A stretch of DNA of 43,613 nt from Priapulus caudatus (GCF_000485595.1 NW_014577797.1:43558-87170), one strand, 5' to 3'; numbered from the stretch's first letter, positions 1-11,749 are shown. Made by a program: numbers and translations. Notes: generated by a model not told the origin, from the sequence alone.

Positions 1-165
1 GGGAAATTCTAAAACGAAATAAAGAATTTTTAGAAAAAATTCTACGCCGAAACACCACCTACAACAGATGATACAATCACTACCGTAATATTACTTACCT
101 GTGTGTGTCGCCGTGCGTGCGTGCATGCGCGAGTGAGTGCGTGCACGAGCGCGTGTCCGTGATAA

Positions 166-462
<297 letters not shown>

Positions 463-477
463 TAATGTTAGACAACA

Positions 478-1030
<553 letters not shown>

Positions 1031-1116
1031 TTTTTCCGCACAACAAAAAACGAACGCGTGGTATGTGAAAAATCAAGTAACTAATGCTTAACCAATTTCA
1101 TTTCATTGTCGGTCAG

Positions 1117-1170
1117 GAATTCCTGGATCACCTGGCTTCAACGGCTCAGAAGGAGAGCAAGGACTACCAG
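1117..1170 (+). CDS. Collagen-like exon, 54 bp (Gly-X-Y)
   Basis: Exon between an acceptor ending GGTCAG and a donor CCAG|GTACCA. With a G supplied by the previous exon it reads six uninterrupted Gly-X-Y triplets (GIPGSPGFNGSEGEQGLP). The 54-bp length and the split glycine codon (phase 1 at both ends) fit a triple-helix exon of a non-fibrillar collagen or collagen-like protein. A second such exon follows at 1440 in the same phase. Membership in the same transcript as the upstream MMP exon is not shown, because that exon ends in phase 0 and this one starts in phase 1. Confidence 0.8.
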
Positions 1171-1439
1171 GTACCACTACTCTTTTATATGACATAACTC
1201 ATGTGCCACAGTAGTCTGTGAATGAGCCCGCGGCAGTGTGTGCGTATGGCGTGAGGTATTTATTACGGTGAACTCGATCCTTCTTGATATTTAGACGTAT
1301 CAATGTGCGTTTCATGATTTCACAATGCATTTCAAGTTATAGAAAAAAACAATAGCGATGACTAATAGTTTTATAATTATATAATGTATAAATATGTTTC
1401 ATCAACTATATCATTCTAATTGTAACCGCACGCCTTCAG

Positions 1440-1511
1440 GTATGCCAGGAATTACGGGACCTAAAGGTGACATGGGGCAGAGCGGTGTCAAGGGTGACTC
1501 AGGACCAAAAG
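1440..1511 (+). CDS. Collagen-like exon, 72 bp (Gly-X-Y)
   Basis: Exon between an acceptor ending CCTTCAG and a donor AAAAG|GTACAA. In phase 1 it encodes eight unbroken Gly-X-Y triplets (GMPGITGPKGDMGQSGVKG and onward). Its 72-bp length is a multiple of nine and its phase matches the exon at 1117-1170, so the two splice cleanly to give 14 triplets. I found no further Gly-X-Y exon downstream in the window, so the gene either ends elsewhere or its remaining exons were not recognised. Confidence 0.8.
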
Positions 1512-2148
1512 GTACAATATCTTCTGTAGCATATTCAGGACCAACCCGAATATGATATATTCTTCTTCTTATAGCTTTCGTATATTATACGAAGCAAACA
1601 TAACCCTCTGCTAGCTATAGCGAGAATGTGACGTATCTCGTGTTTCCCAGGCTGTAGCTCACTGTGCACAGACGGGTGTTCTACGCACGGACCATCTTCA
1701 CAGTCTACAATGTAATACGTTACGACCGCACACAGACTTGATCTATCCGCGCTGCATATTTTATAACGGATGCGGCTACGCATGAAGCTGCAATGCCCTG
1801 CGGACGCCCGCCCGCCCGCTGACTGCTACGTACAATACTACAGTAATCGAGCTCGATTTCATGCACGTAGAGCTAATAGCTTTAGCCGTTGTGCGAAGAG
1901 CGGTGAGACGCAATGCAATCGTGCGCGCGAGAAAACGTGGCCGATTCCTAAATATTTCATGCGGACATGCGTTTTACGGCGCGATGTGCACCGCGCGGCT
2001 GACGCGCGCTGCTCCCGCGATGCGGTGGTCATCAGCCACTGAGTAACAGCTTCTATTATAGGCTGTTGCGCCTATTGTCCAGCTACCGATGAGCGCCTGG
2101 TTTCATTACAACTACTAGTTCGCGCAACGTGCAATATGTATATATATA
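1512..2148. other. Non-coding sequence, no gene recognised
   Basis: After the second collagen exon. Open frames near 1535-2046 on both strands have no recognisable domain, no Gly-X-Y pattern and no convincing splice pairing. Confidence 0.5.
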
Positions 2149-2158
2149 NNNNNNNNNN
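2149..2158. other. Assembly gap (10 N)
   Basis: Run of N between a TA-rich tract and a CA microsatellite, so a repeat-caused gap. Confidence 0.99.
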
Positions 2159-2204
<46 letters not shown>

Positions 2205-2227
2205 CACACATATATATATATATATAT
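2159..2227. repeat. (CA)n/(TA)n microsatellite
   Basis: CA dinucleotides run from 2159 to about 2208, followed by TA dinucleotides to about 2227. Confidence 0.95.
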
Positions 2228-2888
2228 TGTGTTCTATCGTTTTAACTATCGGTTGTAGTATGCATTCACTTTGGTTTGATGACACTTGAATGTTACATCT
2301 TGACTCGGGTTCCCATGTGCTTGTGCTGCTAGAAATATTCGATGACACCTGATTGTAATATTTTCAGCTAAACGTTGGTGCGACCATTTGGATGAGGTAC
2401 CGACACAGGCAAAGTTTAAACGCCGAAGATAGTTCGACTCTCAACACCTAATGTTTTACCCCATTTTCCTGTGATTGGAAGAAAAGGTCATTGTTATGCC
2501 GAGAATGAATTATAGCGAGAATAGTTCCAATTATTATTAAATATTCATTCTTCATTCCTCATGATGTTTCCAATTTGTTCCGTTTTTCCACACAAAAATC
2601 TAACTAGTGTTTTAATTTGTAGGCATAATTATTTGTGTAGTAGTATGTGTGTATAGATATAATTGTTATTTCATCGTTTTGTTTCGATACAAACACTCAT
2701 ATATTGACGCTATTACACGTGTTTATACACGAATGTCATAATAATATCTCATTTCGTATGAAATAATGTTTGTAAACATTGTATATTTGATCCATTTGGC
2801 CAGTTATCATTCAAATATACTATTAAAACGGGTTTTCACATATCAGCGTGTCGTGTCAGAGTATGAGCGTATCACATGCAGTTTTTAA

Positions 2889-3060
2889 GCCCGGTCTACA
2901 CAAAGAAAGGCAACATGGGTTATGCGCTTACACCACTGAGCTCTATTAATTACTATTAATTTTAACTATTAATTTATTAATAAAGCTCAGTGGCTTACAC
3001 GCTGCAAAAAACCCGCGTTTTGTGAAGAATTTGGAAGACGCGGCTTTATAGCGCTTGTCT
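2889..3060. mobile_element. Small hairpin (MITE-like) element
   Basis: The core at 2933-2993 is an imperfect hairpin: CCACTGAGCT with an AT-rich arm pairs with its complement AGCTCAGTGG. Flanks carry GGTCTACAC on the left and a related CTTGTCTAAAC on the right. This resembles degenerate inverted ends around a palindromic core. The ends are approximate. The surrounding 2228-3768 holds no recognised gene. Confidence 0.5.
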
Positions 3061-3769
3061 AAACTGATCCGTTTTGAAGATCAGACTTACAAGAGTCGAA
3101 TGTTGAATTGATATATTGTTAATTAAAGAGGCATACGACTATCTTTGTTCAGTGTAAATGTTTATAATTAGCCCACTAAACGTTTTAGCCTATGCATATA
3201 TATTTTTAAGTTACCCATGTTTCTAATAAATCATTTAAAATGTATAACAAACAATATTCCTTTTACATTGTTTAGTACACACACGCGCGTGCACCCACGG
3301 CCACATATACACGTAGCGCTTACCCTAATAATTTGTAACAATTATAGCAATTTGAAACAAAATATGATCTTTAAATGCAGCAAGGAGCAGTTCGTCTGTA
3401 CCAGATTGATCTACTTTAAGTGTCTATCCCTCACAGCCCCCTAAAACATCTGAAAATTGCGATTTGCTCAGATTTATTAATGGTTCGTTTCAAGGAAATC
3501 GGCAGTAGCCATAGCACATATTTCAGATAGCAAGTTAGACCGATTCTAATAATACAACCCTAGTGTGCCCGCTACTATAGATTTTCACAGACGGCTTACA
3601 AATCACAGTATAGTATCAAGTCTACAATTCGTGCTTGTCACTAAACATTGTCGTCAAATTAATGGGAACGGAACACACGATCCACAATGAATTAGTTTTC
3701 TGGTATCCCAGTTTCGTTGGTCGTATATACGATCCGATGGTTTGCTTCATGTGGCTAACATATAAGCCT

Positions 3770-4718
3770 CGTCTACACGACGAACCTTAACTCGAGTTAA
3801 GTTAACTCGAGTTAGCGATTATGTAGCGTCTACATGACAACACCCGATAGCGATTATTACCGATTTATTATTATGCATGCGTGCGTGCGTGTGTATGCAA
3901 ACGTGCGTGCGTGTGTGCGTGTGTGCGTGCGTGTGCACGTATACGTGCGTGCGTACGTGTGTACGTACACGTGCGTTCGTGCGTGCGTGCGTGCGTGTGC
4001 TCGTACACGTGCGTGCATGCGTGAGTGCGTACATGTGCGTGCATGTTTGCGTGCGTTCATGTGCACGTACACGTGCGTGCATGAGTGTGTGCGTGCGTGT
4101 GCAAATACACGTGCGTGCGTGCGCAGGTACACGTTCGTGCGTTCGTGCGTGCGTGCGTGCGTGTGCACGTACACGTCCGTGCGTCCGTGTGTGTACGTGC
4201 GTGTGTGTGCAGGTACACGTGCGTGCGTGCGTGCATGCATGTGCACGTACACGTGCGTGCGTGCGTGTGCATGTACACGTGCGTGCACGAGTGTGTGCGT
4301 GCGTGTGCAAGTACATGTGCGTGCGTGCGCGCGTGTGCAGGTACACGTTCGTGCGTGCGTGCGTGCGCGCGTGTGCATGTGCACGTAGGCGTGCGTGCGT
4401 GTGCATGTGCACGTAGGCGTGCGTGTGCATGTGCACGTAGGCGTGCGTGCGTGCGTGCGTGTGCACGTACACGTGCGTGCATGAGTGTGTGCGTGCGTGT
4501 GCAAGTATGCGTGCGTGCGTGCGTGTGTACGTACATCGTACTAGTGCTGCCGCCTATCGTGGAGGTTAAGCCAACTCGAGTTAAGCGTCTACACGGCCCT
4601 TAACTCGAGTTAGCTTAACCTCGATGGACTGGCGAGGTTAAGCTAACTCGAGTTACCTTAACTCGAGTTAAGGCCCCGTGTAGACGCTTAACTCGAGTTA
4701 AGGTTCGTCGTGTAGACG
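3770..4718. mobile_element. Foldback element with TTAACTCGAGTTAA palindromes and GTGC-rich core
   Basis: Perfect 31-bp terminal inverted repeats (3770-3800 and 4688-4718) begin CGTCTACACGACGAACC and end in TTAACTCGAGTTAA. The same palindrome, whole or as TAACTCGAGTTA, recurs several times near both ends. A second complete palindrome (about 4581-4688, again with GTCTACACGG ends) is nested in the right end. The core (about 3870-4535) is a GTGC/GTGT-rich tract with ACGTACACGTGCGTGC blocks, whose long Arg/Thr/His or Cys/Val open frames are repeat artefacts. No transposase and no clear target-site duplication, so non-autonomous. Confidence 0.85.
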
Positions 4719-5295
4719 TAGCTATACATTGCGGTTTTAATTTGAGCTATGACATAAAAAACATACGATATCTTGTGTAGTGAAACTCAAATAGGCATTT
4801 TATTTTTGCACACTAAATATGTGACTATTTACAAATGTGATAAACGCAGACAACTTAAAACTACAATGGACATCAACAGGCTAGCACAAGCCTTCAACTG
4901 GAGACGCACACAATATTAACTGCAAGGAAATAAATAAAATACTTCAGAATAGTTAAATTTTGTAAAACTTTAAACACGATTTTAAAATCAGATAATCATT
5001 CACGTGTTCAATACAGCTGATATGATTTATAAAACTTCAAATCTTACATGACATCTTTCATGTCAATTCACTAAATGTACATACATCCATGGTACTGTCA
5101 CAGCACTGCCCTATAAGTGTGTGGGTTGCGACATATATACTAAAATTAGAGATGACATAAGGATTCTTTAGAAAAATGTGCTACACCTCCAATATACTTG
5201 GATATCGATAACAACTCGATATCGCTTACACGTTCCAGGTATAACAGAGTTTCCATTCATGTACAAGTTCATGCGTGTGCGGCACGGCACGTCCA
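4719..5295. other. AT-rich non-coding sequence
   Basis: No coding exon, structured repeat or known element recognised. Confidence 0.5.
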
Positions 5296-5299
5296 TGTG

Positions 5300-5375
5300 C
5301 GCGTTTGTGTGTGTGTGCGTGTGTGCGTGTGTGTGTGTGCGCGCGCGCACGTTATAGCTGTATATATATATATAT
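5300..5375. repeat. (GT)n/(GC)n/(TA)n microsatellite
   Basis: GT-rich tract, then GCGCGCGC and (TA)n. Confidence 0.9.
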
Positions 5376-5569
5376 TTTGTTCATGCAAGTAATGATCTCG
5401 TCCTGGAACAGCTAACCGAGGAAGAAATTAATTGATTATAGTAAAAAAGTTCCGACATATCTTGCCACTTCACAAAGGAGACTAGAGGAAGTATATAAAC
5501 CTTTTTATCAATTTCTTGTCTGTTGGGGTTCTACTCATGCTTGTTTGATCCTGTATGTCCTACAACTGA

Positions 5570-6330
5570 GGTAGCCTTCGCAAATATATAGGCTGCCTTG
5601 CAGATTGTGGCTAGCACGTTTGCACTGCCTTTGAAGTGGCACTTCACATATGCATGAAATGCTCTTAACGTGACACTTCCTAGATGTATGAATTGTCTCA
5701 TGGATAGTGCCTAGCAAATGTATGTACTGCTTTGTAAGTGACACTTAGTGGCTGTGACTACTGCCCTGTAAGGGGTGCTTAGTGGATGTATGCAATGCCT
5801 TGTTGGTGACACGTAGTGTGTGTGGCCACTGCCCTATAGCTGGCACTGAGATTTAGCAGATTTATGCAATTCCTTGTGCGTAGCACTTTGTAGATGTACA
5901 CATAGCCCCCTTTTAGGTGATGCTTAGCAGATGTAAGCACCATCACCTAGGTCATGCTTAGCAGATGTATCCACCATCACATAGGTGATGCTTAGCAGAT
6001 GTATCCACCATCACATAGGTGATGCTTAGCAGATGTATCCACCATCACCTAGGTGATGCTTAGCAGATGTATCCACCATCACCTAGGTGACACTTAGCAG
6101 ATGTATCCACCATCTCCTAATCATGCTTAGCAGATGTATCCACCATCACCTAGGTGATGCTTAACAAATGTAATCACCATCACCTAGGTGACGCTTAGCA
6201 GATGTGTGCACCATCACCTAGGTGATGCTTAGCAGATGTAGTCTGTAATGTAATCACCATCACCTAGGTGACGCTTAGCAGATGTGTGCACCATCACCTA
6301 GGTGATGCTTAGCAGATGTAGTCTGTTTCA
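5570..6330. repeat. 34-bp minisatellite, degenerate on its left side
   Basis: Tandem units of about 34 bp built on GATGCTTAGCAGATGT and CCACCATCACCTAGGT. They are clear from about 5910 to 6330, with indels and point variants. From about 5570 to 5910 more diverged units (GTGACACTTAG..GATGTATG) can be followed, so the array decays leftward. A block of about 68 bp containing GTCTGTAATG is duplicated near 6190-6320. It ends about 20 bp from the stop codon of the minus-strand BEN gene and so probably lies in or near that gene's 3' UTR. Confidence 0.9.
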
Positions 6331-6347
6331 CAAGAAGTGGTTAACGA

Positions 6348-6520
6348 TTACCGCATGAAGGCCCGGCCTAGTCGTGTGCTAGCGCTGATGCTAAGCATAC
6401 GTTTACGCAGCTGGTTGCGGCAGAACTTGCAACGCTGCAAAATGGAGATGACACATCGCTTCCATTGCAGCTCAAACTCCTGAGGAGACCAGATGTGGCT
6501 GAAGCGCTGCTGCACCATCT
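6348..6520 (-). CDS. BEN gene exon 7 (last coding exon)
   Basis: Acceptor GTGCTACAG|AG. It completes the split Glu codon from exon 6, then MVQQRFSHIWSPQEFELQW and a basic, Cys-containing tail ending at TAA 6348-6350. It forms the C-terminal half of the BEN domain. Confidence 0.85.
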
Positions 6521-6551
6521 CTGTAGCACAACAATAAGAAGCTTCAGTTAA

Positions 6552-6586
<35 letters not shown>

Positions 6587-9166
6587 CATATACACACACA
6601 TTCACACGTGTGCATGTGTATATAATACACACACCTATATACTATAACTGCTGCCTATCAGGAACAACATCAACTAAGTACTAACTGTTGCTGACCAGCA
6701 ACAACACAAACTATAGTAACTGTTGTCCAGCAGCCACAAGAAATAGTATTACTGTTGCCAGCTAGCAAAACACAAACTATACAAAATAACCATTGTAATA
6801 TATAATATATGTAAATACCAAATAATCAGCACCACAATTACCTTTAATCATCTGCATTCTGTCAGGATCAAGTGGGTTTAGTCCATTTTTTCCACCAGGC
6901 GATGAAACTGCCAGGACGTCGGTACCAAATACGGACACAGCTAGTTTGATAGCCAGCAAAGTGCAGCCTTTCTTTGGATCACATACATCCCACTTCTTAC
7001 TGTTCAGAATCAGGTGAGGCAACTCTCCCTCTATGATAAACCAGATAAAACAATGGTTATTAGCCATCGTGTCATATTGTAAACATTTAAAGAGTTTATC
7101 AGCAATTATCATTGCGATTTATTAATAATTCAGCAAGGAATTTGAAAAGTCAATTGTATCTTATTTGTTATAATTCATAATATTTGAAAAGCTGCTATCA
7201 AAACCTGGTAGAAAGTAAAAGGAAGATTCGTTTCGGATCACTTGTAACTCTTAGTAATCACTCATAGGTGCAGTAGGAGCCAGTATCAAAACTGCATTGT
7301 CCCACACGCTCTTGGTTCAGTACAGCCAGCATTGCTAGTATGCTGTGCCAGTATAGCTAGTATAGGGTGCTGTCTCACGCATACCTCTGGCTCAGTACAA
7401 CCAGCATCCATACAGCACTGTATTACCTTTGACTCGTGAAAAGTTGCAGCTCCTCGAGGTGCTGGGACCATGTGCTTGCGTGAAACTGCCGGACTGTACA
7501 AGCGGCAGCTGTCTGCAACGCGCCACCAGCTCCCGCGATGGTATCTGTCGTCTACTCTTGGGGAGCATTGCAAGCGGTCTGTTGCGAGGGACTGGCCGTT
7601 GGGCAACCACTAAAGGATTCACGCATTGAGTCAGCTTTGTGAACAATAGCCAATCAGTAGCCATATTGATTATCATTAACTATAGTTTATTTTTAATGTA
7701 GCACGTGACTATACACTTTGCAAAATATTATGAACTGTGGCATACTCTGAGTGGCAAACAATTAATGCACGATACTAATTATAATGAAATAACTTCAGAG
7801 TGGATACAACTATTATTCAAGAAGATTTTACAACAATGGCCATTTCGTATGCTTTTCCAGAAGATAACGTTTGTATTTTAGGTAAAAAGCAGATATTCCT
7901 GCATTAAAACCTACACTGGTTAGCAGTGGAGGGGTAGACTCTGGGCATCGCGTCGTAGCTAGGGTCTGATTGTACCTGCTCCACCTCCCAACCACCACTA
8001 GTGGCGCCACCATCAGCCGCCTGACTAAACGGAGAAGGCTCTGACATCTATAAAAGCAATATATTACGAGGCTGAAACGACAGGCAAATAGAATCGCCTC
8101 ACACTATCACGTTACTGGTCGCTGAGCCACTGCCCTCTACACACTTCTTGCCATGTTCAGATCCTGGACACTGATGGTTGAGTTTGCATAACATCATTCT
8201 GTCAGCCGTTGAATTAAAAGTAACACTAATTGAACTAACTAAAACAAGAACCCTGCTCACCCATTCAGTCGATGGAATGTCTATGGAAAACTTGAGATCA
8301 GAGGGTTGCTGCGGATCAGAGTCAAGATCGATCACTGGGGGCCCTCCATGTTTGATGGGATCTTGTATGTATGATGGTAGTAAGGAAGGAGGAAAAGTGG
8401 TAATTTCCTGGTGCTCTGAAAGAAATGAGATAAAACAAGGTGAATATTCTAATCACATCTAGCAATTGTTATAATTACTCTAAACAATAGGGGTACGTTC
8501 AGTAAAGTGCAGTAAGGTTGTATTCCTCATAATTGTAGCTGCTCAAGGATTCCTAGATAATAAATCTATAAGCTTGCTGCAATTATAACCTACATACCAT
8601 TTTCCTCTGAAATTATTCCCTCCAAACTAACTCTTTCAGGAAATACTGACTGTTCTGCCACTGAAATAAAGGTGTGAAATGTATCATATTAGTTTTCTAT
8701 GCCATCTATATACTAATTACCTATTACAAACATTATTATTACATGAAACGTCATTGGTAATGTCTTTCCAATCGAATAGGAGTAACATGTTTAACATTTG
8801 GTTTACAACCATTATAATATTCTGATTACAGCAGATTCTAATATTACAGCAGTGAGATGTGCTCAAGAAATATTGGTTTATAATTCTACATAGGTGAAAA
8901 CACGAGGCAGGTATCTTTTAGTAGATGCAAATCTATTCCATGAATCATAGCCTAGAAGATACAAGTCAATTATAATGCTAGCATACATGGCAGAAGCCAC
9001 TTAATTACAATATTATACAATAATTTTAATCGGAAATGAAGCATTAAAGCAGGCACATACCTTTTGCAACAGCACCCCTCTCGGGCTCCTTGTGCTGAAG
9101 TGTTTGGTGTTTTGCATTAGACTGTACTGTCTGCAGAATGTCTTTCATGACAGTATATATGTTACC
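6348..9166 (-). CDS. BEN-domain protein gene (seven exons found; 5' end missing)
   Basis: Spliced from 9061-9166, 8598-8660, 8261-8415, 7976-8047, 7427-7634, 6842-7030 and 6348-6520. All junctions are GT-AG and phase-compatible, giving 321 residues and a TAA stop. Residues 1-40 look helical; 60-200 are low-complexity and probably disordered. The C-terminal BEN domain (about 203-310) has GELPHLILNSKKW, LLAIKLAVSVFGTDVLAVSS and NPLDPDRMQMIKEMVQQRF, matching the usual pattern (K-L..LFg.eVLa.Ss..G...LDp.r...I...v...F). BEN domains bind DNA or mediate protein contacts in nuclear, often repressive, chromatin factors, so a nuclear role is inferred. No initiator exon was fixed: the first exon starts in phase 0 after an acceptor, and 9200-9640 was the obvious place to look. 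Exon 4 is the least certain. Confidence 0.8.
6521..6841 (-). repeat. Intron 6 with (TA)n and degenerate tandem repeats
   Basis: Contains (TA)n at about 6553-6584, a CA-rich stretch, and three degenerate units of about 45-55 bp with AACTGTTG..CCAGCA and CACAAACTATA between about 6645 and 6782. Confidence 0.8.
6842..7030 (-). CDS. BEN gene exon 6 (N-terminal half of BEN domain)
   Basis: 189 bp, phase 1 at both ends, acceptor TTATCATAG|AG and donor TTAAAG|GTAATT. Contains the core VSVFGTDVLAVSS helix region and LDPDRMQMI. Confidence 0.88.
7280..7426. repeat. Two-copy tandem duplication next to the exon 5 donor
   Basis: Two related copies of a segment with GGTTCAGTACAGCCAGCAT and GGCTCAGTACAACCAGCAT, about 80 bp apart, in intron 5. 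Reading through the exon 5 donor on the minus strand gives repeats of AGCTEPE/AGCTEPR, which I treat as intronic. Confidence 0.6.
7427..7634 (-). CDS. BEN gene exon 5 (linker)
   Basis: 208 bp from acceptor TTCACAAAG to donor GTCAAAG|GTAATA. Starts in phase 0 and ends in phase 1, exactly as exon 6 requires. Encodes a basic, Ser/Pro/Gln-rich linker with no recognised domain. Confidence 0.7.
7976..8047 (-). CDS. BEN gene exon 4 (tentative)
   Basis: 72 bp, phase 0 at both ends, acceptor TTTATAG|ATG and donor GAGCAG|GTACAA. Encodes MSEPSPFSQAADGGATSGGW and four more residues. It could be skipped without a frameshift, or use the alternative donor GAG|GTGGAG, so it may be alternatively spliced. Confidence 0.5.
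8261..8415 (-). CDS. BEN gene exon 3
   Basis: 155 bp with a strong polypyrimidine acceptor (ATTTCTTTCAG) and donor ATGG|GTGAGC. Pro-rich, then acidic (PPVIDLDSDPQQPSDL), ending in phase 0. Confidence 0.75.
8598..8660 (-). CDS. BEN gene exon 2
   Basis: 63 bp, acceptor TTTATTTCAG and donor AAAATG|GTATGT, phase 1 at both ends. Encodes AEQSVFPERVSLEGIISEEN. Confidence 0.75.
9061..9166 (-). CDS. BEN gene exon 1 as seen (first exon recognised)
   Basis: 106 bp, acceptor GTGAATGCAG and donor CAAAAG|GTATGT. Encodes GNIYTVMKDILQTVQSNAKH and a Glu/Lys-rich continuation, likely helical. It contains an in-frame ATG at the seventh codon, but the acceptor in front suggests an earlier exon. Confidence 0.7.
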
Positions 9167-9813
9167 CTGCATTCACACAAAAATTAAACCAGGGTTAGGT
9201 AACAACAGGGCAGCAAAAAAAATACACAGGAGCGGCGAGCGATTTCGCTCCCGTCAGCTTTCAAAGCGCTCTGGTAACAACAATTACGAGAGCGAAAATT
9301 TTAAAAGATACGAGAAAAAATCGCCCCCGTGCCGCCGGCAGCGTTCGAACCAGAGCCCGAGCCCACCAAGTTTTTGCTCGGGCCACCATCTCTACGAAAC
9401 TCCCGGTCCTCCTGACCGACACTTTTTTCCCTCATATTACGATGAAATACTACGGTTAGCGCAAAGGCAGACTTGTAAACGGGAGCGCATAATACGACCC
9501 GTTCCTCAACGTAGACGGGGTATCCAAAACATACACATATACATTCTGCATGAACTCCCTCAACGCATGACTCGCCACACGAACAAAAGCTCGCGACAGT
9601 CTAAGAAATCGATTGCGGGCATGTAGACAGTAGTGCAATTTTTATGACCGCAACAATAAGTTTTTATATCGCAGGGGTTATCGACTTATCGTGGGGAGTG
9701 AGGGCACGACCAGTGACACCTGACACGCACATAATCAAAGCTGTTAACGTAGAAAGTGGACTATTTTTATTTAGTTAGATATCTAGAAGCAATGTAAACT
9801 GTATATACTTAAA
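9167..9813. other. Region upstream of the BEN gene, initiator exon not resolved
   Basis: A minus-strand frame at about 9310-9440 beginning MREKSVGQEDREFRRDGG looks mildly protein-like, but I found no donor that joins it to the next exon in phase 0. A 162-codon plus-strand frame (9138-9626) overlaps exon 1, is Arg/Ser/Pro-rich and matches no family I know. I leave both uncalled as genes. Confidence 0.4.
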
Positions 9814-10474
9814 GATTCTAGGCACGTGTAACTTTGCGGATGTGCGGCAGCATTGATCTATGCATGTGGGTACCGTGGACTGGGGAGGAGCAAAGCGAAT
9901 GTAAAACCTTGCCCAGAAGCTCCGGGCATTCCTAGAGATTCCAGTACAAGTTTTTTTAACATACTCAAAGTAACTAAAAAACTCTCTCTGAAGTTCTGAA
10001 CTTGCTCAGTCGATGTAAAAAGAAAGCTGAAAGATGAAAAGAAATGAAGTAAAAAAAGAAACTTGAAAATAACCATACCATCATTACCATGATTATAATT
10101 CTTGATTTCCTGTCTTTGTCATGTTACCTGACTATGTGTACTGTGTAGTGCATGTCTGTCTGTGTTAATGAAATTAAATAGGAATGTGATTGGTTTCTTA
10201 GTCGAGTGAAATTAGATAAAAAAAAATGTGATCGAATGTAATTTGTTGACGATTTCTTAACACTGCTAGTCTGATACTGGTGCTGAGTGCTGAATGCTGA
10301 TAAATGATATTAGAGTCAGTGCATCAAAATTATGAACATTTTTACAAAATCATGCTATGAAAAAGTAGCTCTGGCCAAGCCTAAAATAGCTCCCGTAAAA
10401 AAAATTACGAGAGCTCTTTTTTTAATACAAAATCAAAAAAGAGCTCTCGTAAAAAAAAAGTAATTTTTAGGCTG
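9814..10474. repeat. Repeat R, copy 1 (661 bp)
   Basis: Begins GATTCTAGGCACGTGTAAC and ends TAATTTTTAGGCTG. A near-identical direct copy lies at 12828-13475. The last about 100 bp form a foldback: CCTAAAA..GAGAGCTCTTTTTT against AAAAAAGAGCTCTCG..TTTTAGG (about 10379-10473). No coding content recognised. Confidence 0.9.
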
Positions 10475-10599
10475 CAACAGGGCCACAAATAATAAAGCCA
10501 GATTAAGATTGGAGAAACGCGTTTCAATCCAAATTAGATCCAGATATTTTCTGAATGCATTGTACTTGTGCCAAGTTGAGACATGTGTTGTGTGTGGTT

Positions 10600-10771
10600 T
10601 GTAATATGACAGCTTATACGCTAGTACATGCGTGAGCATGCGCAGTAGGTTCTCGCTCTCTCTCTCAAGATCACGGGCTCGTGTGGAAGTTGTGCTGTAA
10701 GCTCGTCCGTCAAATAAACATTGATTACATTGAATATATACCTGTGTTATGTGTCAAGAGTATATATTACA
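10600..10771 (+). mobile_element. 5' LTR of a Ty3/gypsy-type element
   Basis: 172 bp bounded by perfect inverted octamers TGTAATAT and ATATTACA (TG..CA rule). AATAAA polyadenylation signal at 10713. Directly followed by a primer-binding-site candidate, TGGTCGGTGGCAAGCC. A gag relic lies 980 bp downstream on the same strand. No matching 3' LTR was found. Confidence 0.75.
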
Positions 10772-10787
10772 TGGTCGGTGGCAAGCC
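10772..10787 (+). promoter_or_regulatory. Candidate primer-binding site of the gypsy element
   Basis: TGGTCGGTGGCAAGCC abuts the LTR end with no spacer, where an LTR element pairs a tRNA 3' end (TGG start) to prime minus-strand DNA synthesis. The priming tRNA was not identified. Confidence 0.6.
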
Positions 10788-11749
10788 AGGTGATCGTACC
10801 CGACGCAAAAGACTAGAGCAACGTGTGACAAATGAGTTTAACAACAACTGCTGACAGTCGCCTGGCTCAGACGTGCCAGAGACCCGCATTTCTTTCTTGC
10901 ATTGCCAAAATGCAGAGAGTGGGAGAGCTGCAGGTTCAACTCGTACCAGACTCGTACCAACATATCTGTATATTTTACAGTCGGATCTGTCTATTAGCGA
11001 CAGCCGTCGCATACTGACAGCAATCTTACCACAAGATAGACACGTCAGCCAAGATCTACCACAGGATCAATGTATTGTGAAGCATGCAGACTGTATCCAT
11101 GTACAGTTCGCCGCATATATCCAAGAGATGGCCGCGAATGTCATGCGGAGAGACAGTGATCGCTGACGTAGCGAACAACGGAGCCAATCAGCGCCCTATA
11201 CCAATCCGGGTCGGAGTTCAGCCCAGAGTGACGTTCTTGTTTACATAGCTAGCGAGATCCAGAATAACAGACTACCGATTCCTTGCGTACAACGGAACAC
11301 AACCATACCTCCCATGTCATTACGGGTTGTTTACATCGGGACTACCTAGAACTGGTAGACGCACACGAAAACACGGAGATGGAGCGTTACGTGCGTAGAC
11401 CCTGTGGCATATCGAAGTCGAGGTGGACATTATCAAACTGGTCATCCACTGACCAGCCGCTGTTGCATCCAAAACAGTAACTTTGACAGTAACAGTAACC
11501 TTGTCACTCAACAGTACGTTGTTGATTGTTGTGTGCTAGATATGTAATGGTGAGATTTTGAGACGACCCATTATGTTGTATTACCATATGCTTGTTTGTG
11601 TGAGTGTATATTGTATACATGCATGTGTTGAATGCTGATGCGAGTTAGTACCGTCGTACTTTCATACACACGCACAGTCACAACAGTGGTGCATATTGTT
11701 GTAACTGCAGCACAGCTGTGTGTTTATCGGATCAAAGTACACACGCATT
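10788..11749 (+). mobile_element. Untranslated leader of the gypsy element
   Basis: 962 bp between PBS and gag. Only short unmatched frames. Long for a leader, so it may include a secondary insertion. Confidence 0.5.

Noticed and set aside
3819-4603. Six overlapping frames of 159-217 codons rich in Arg/Thr/His or Cys/Val
   Set aside because: They translate the GTGC/GTGT-rich core of the foldback element and exist in all frames on both strands.
9138-9626. 162-codon plus-strand ORF
   Set aside because: Overlaps BEN exon 1 on the other strand, has no recognisable domain, and its composition looks like untranslated GC-rich flank. Kept only as a note.
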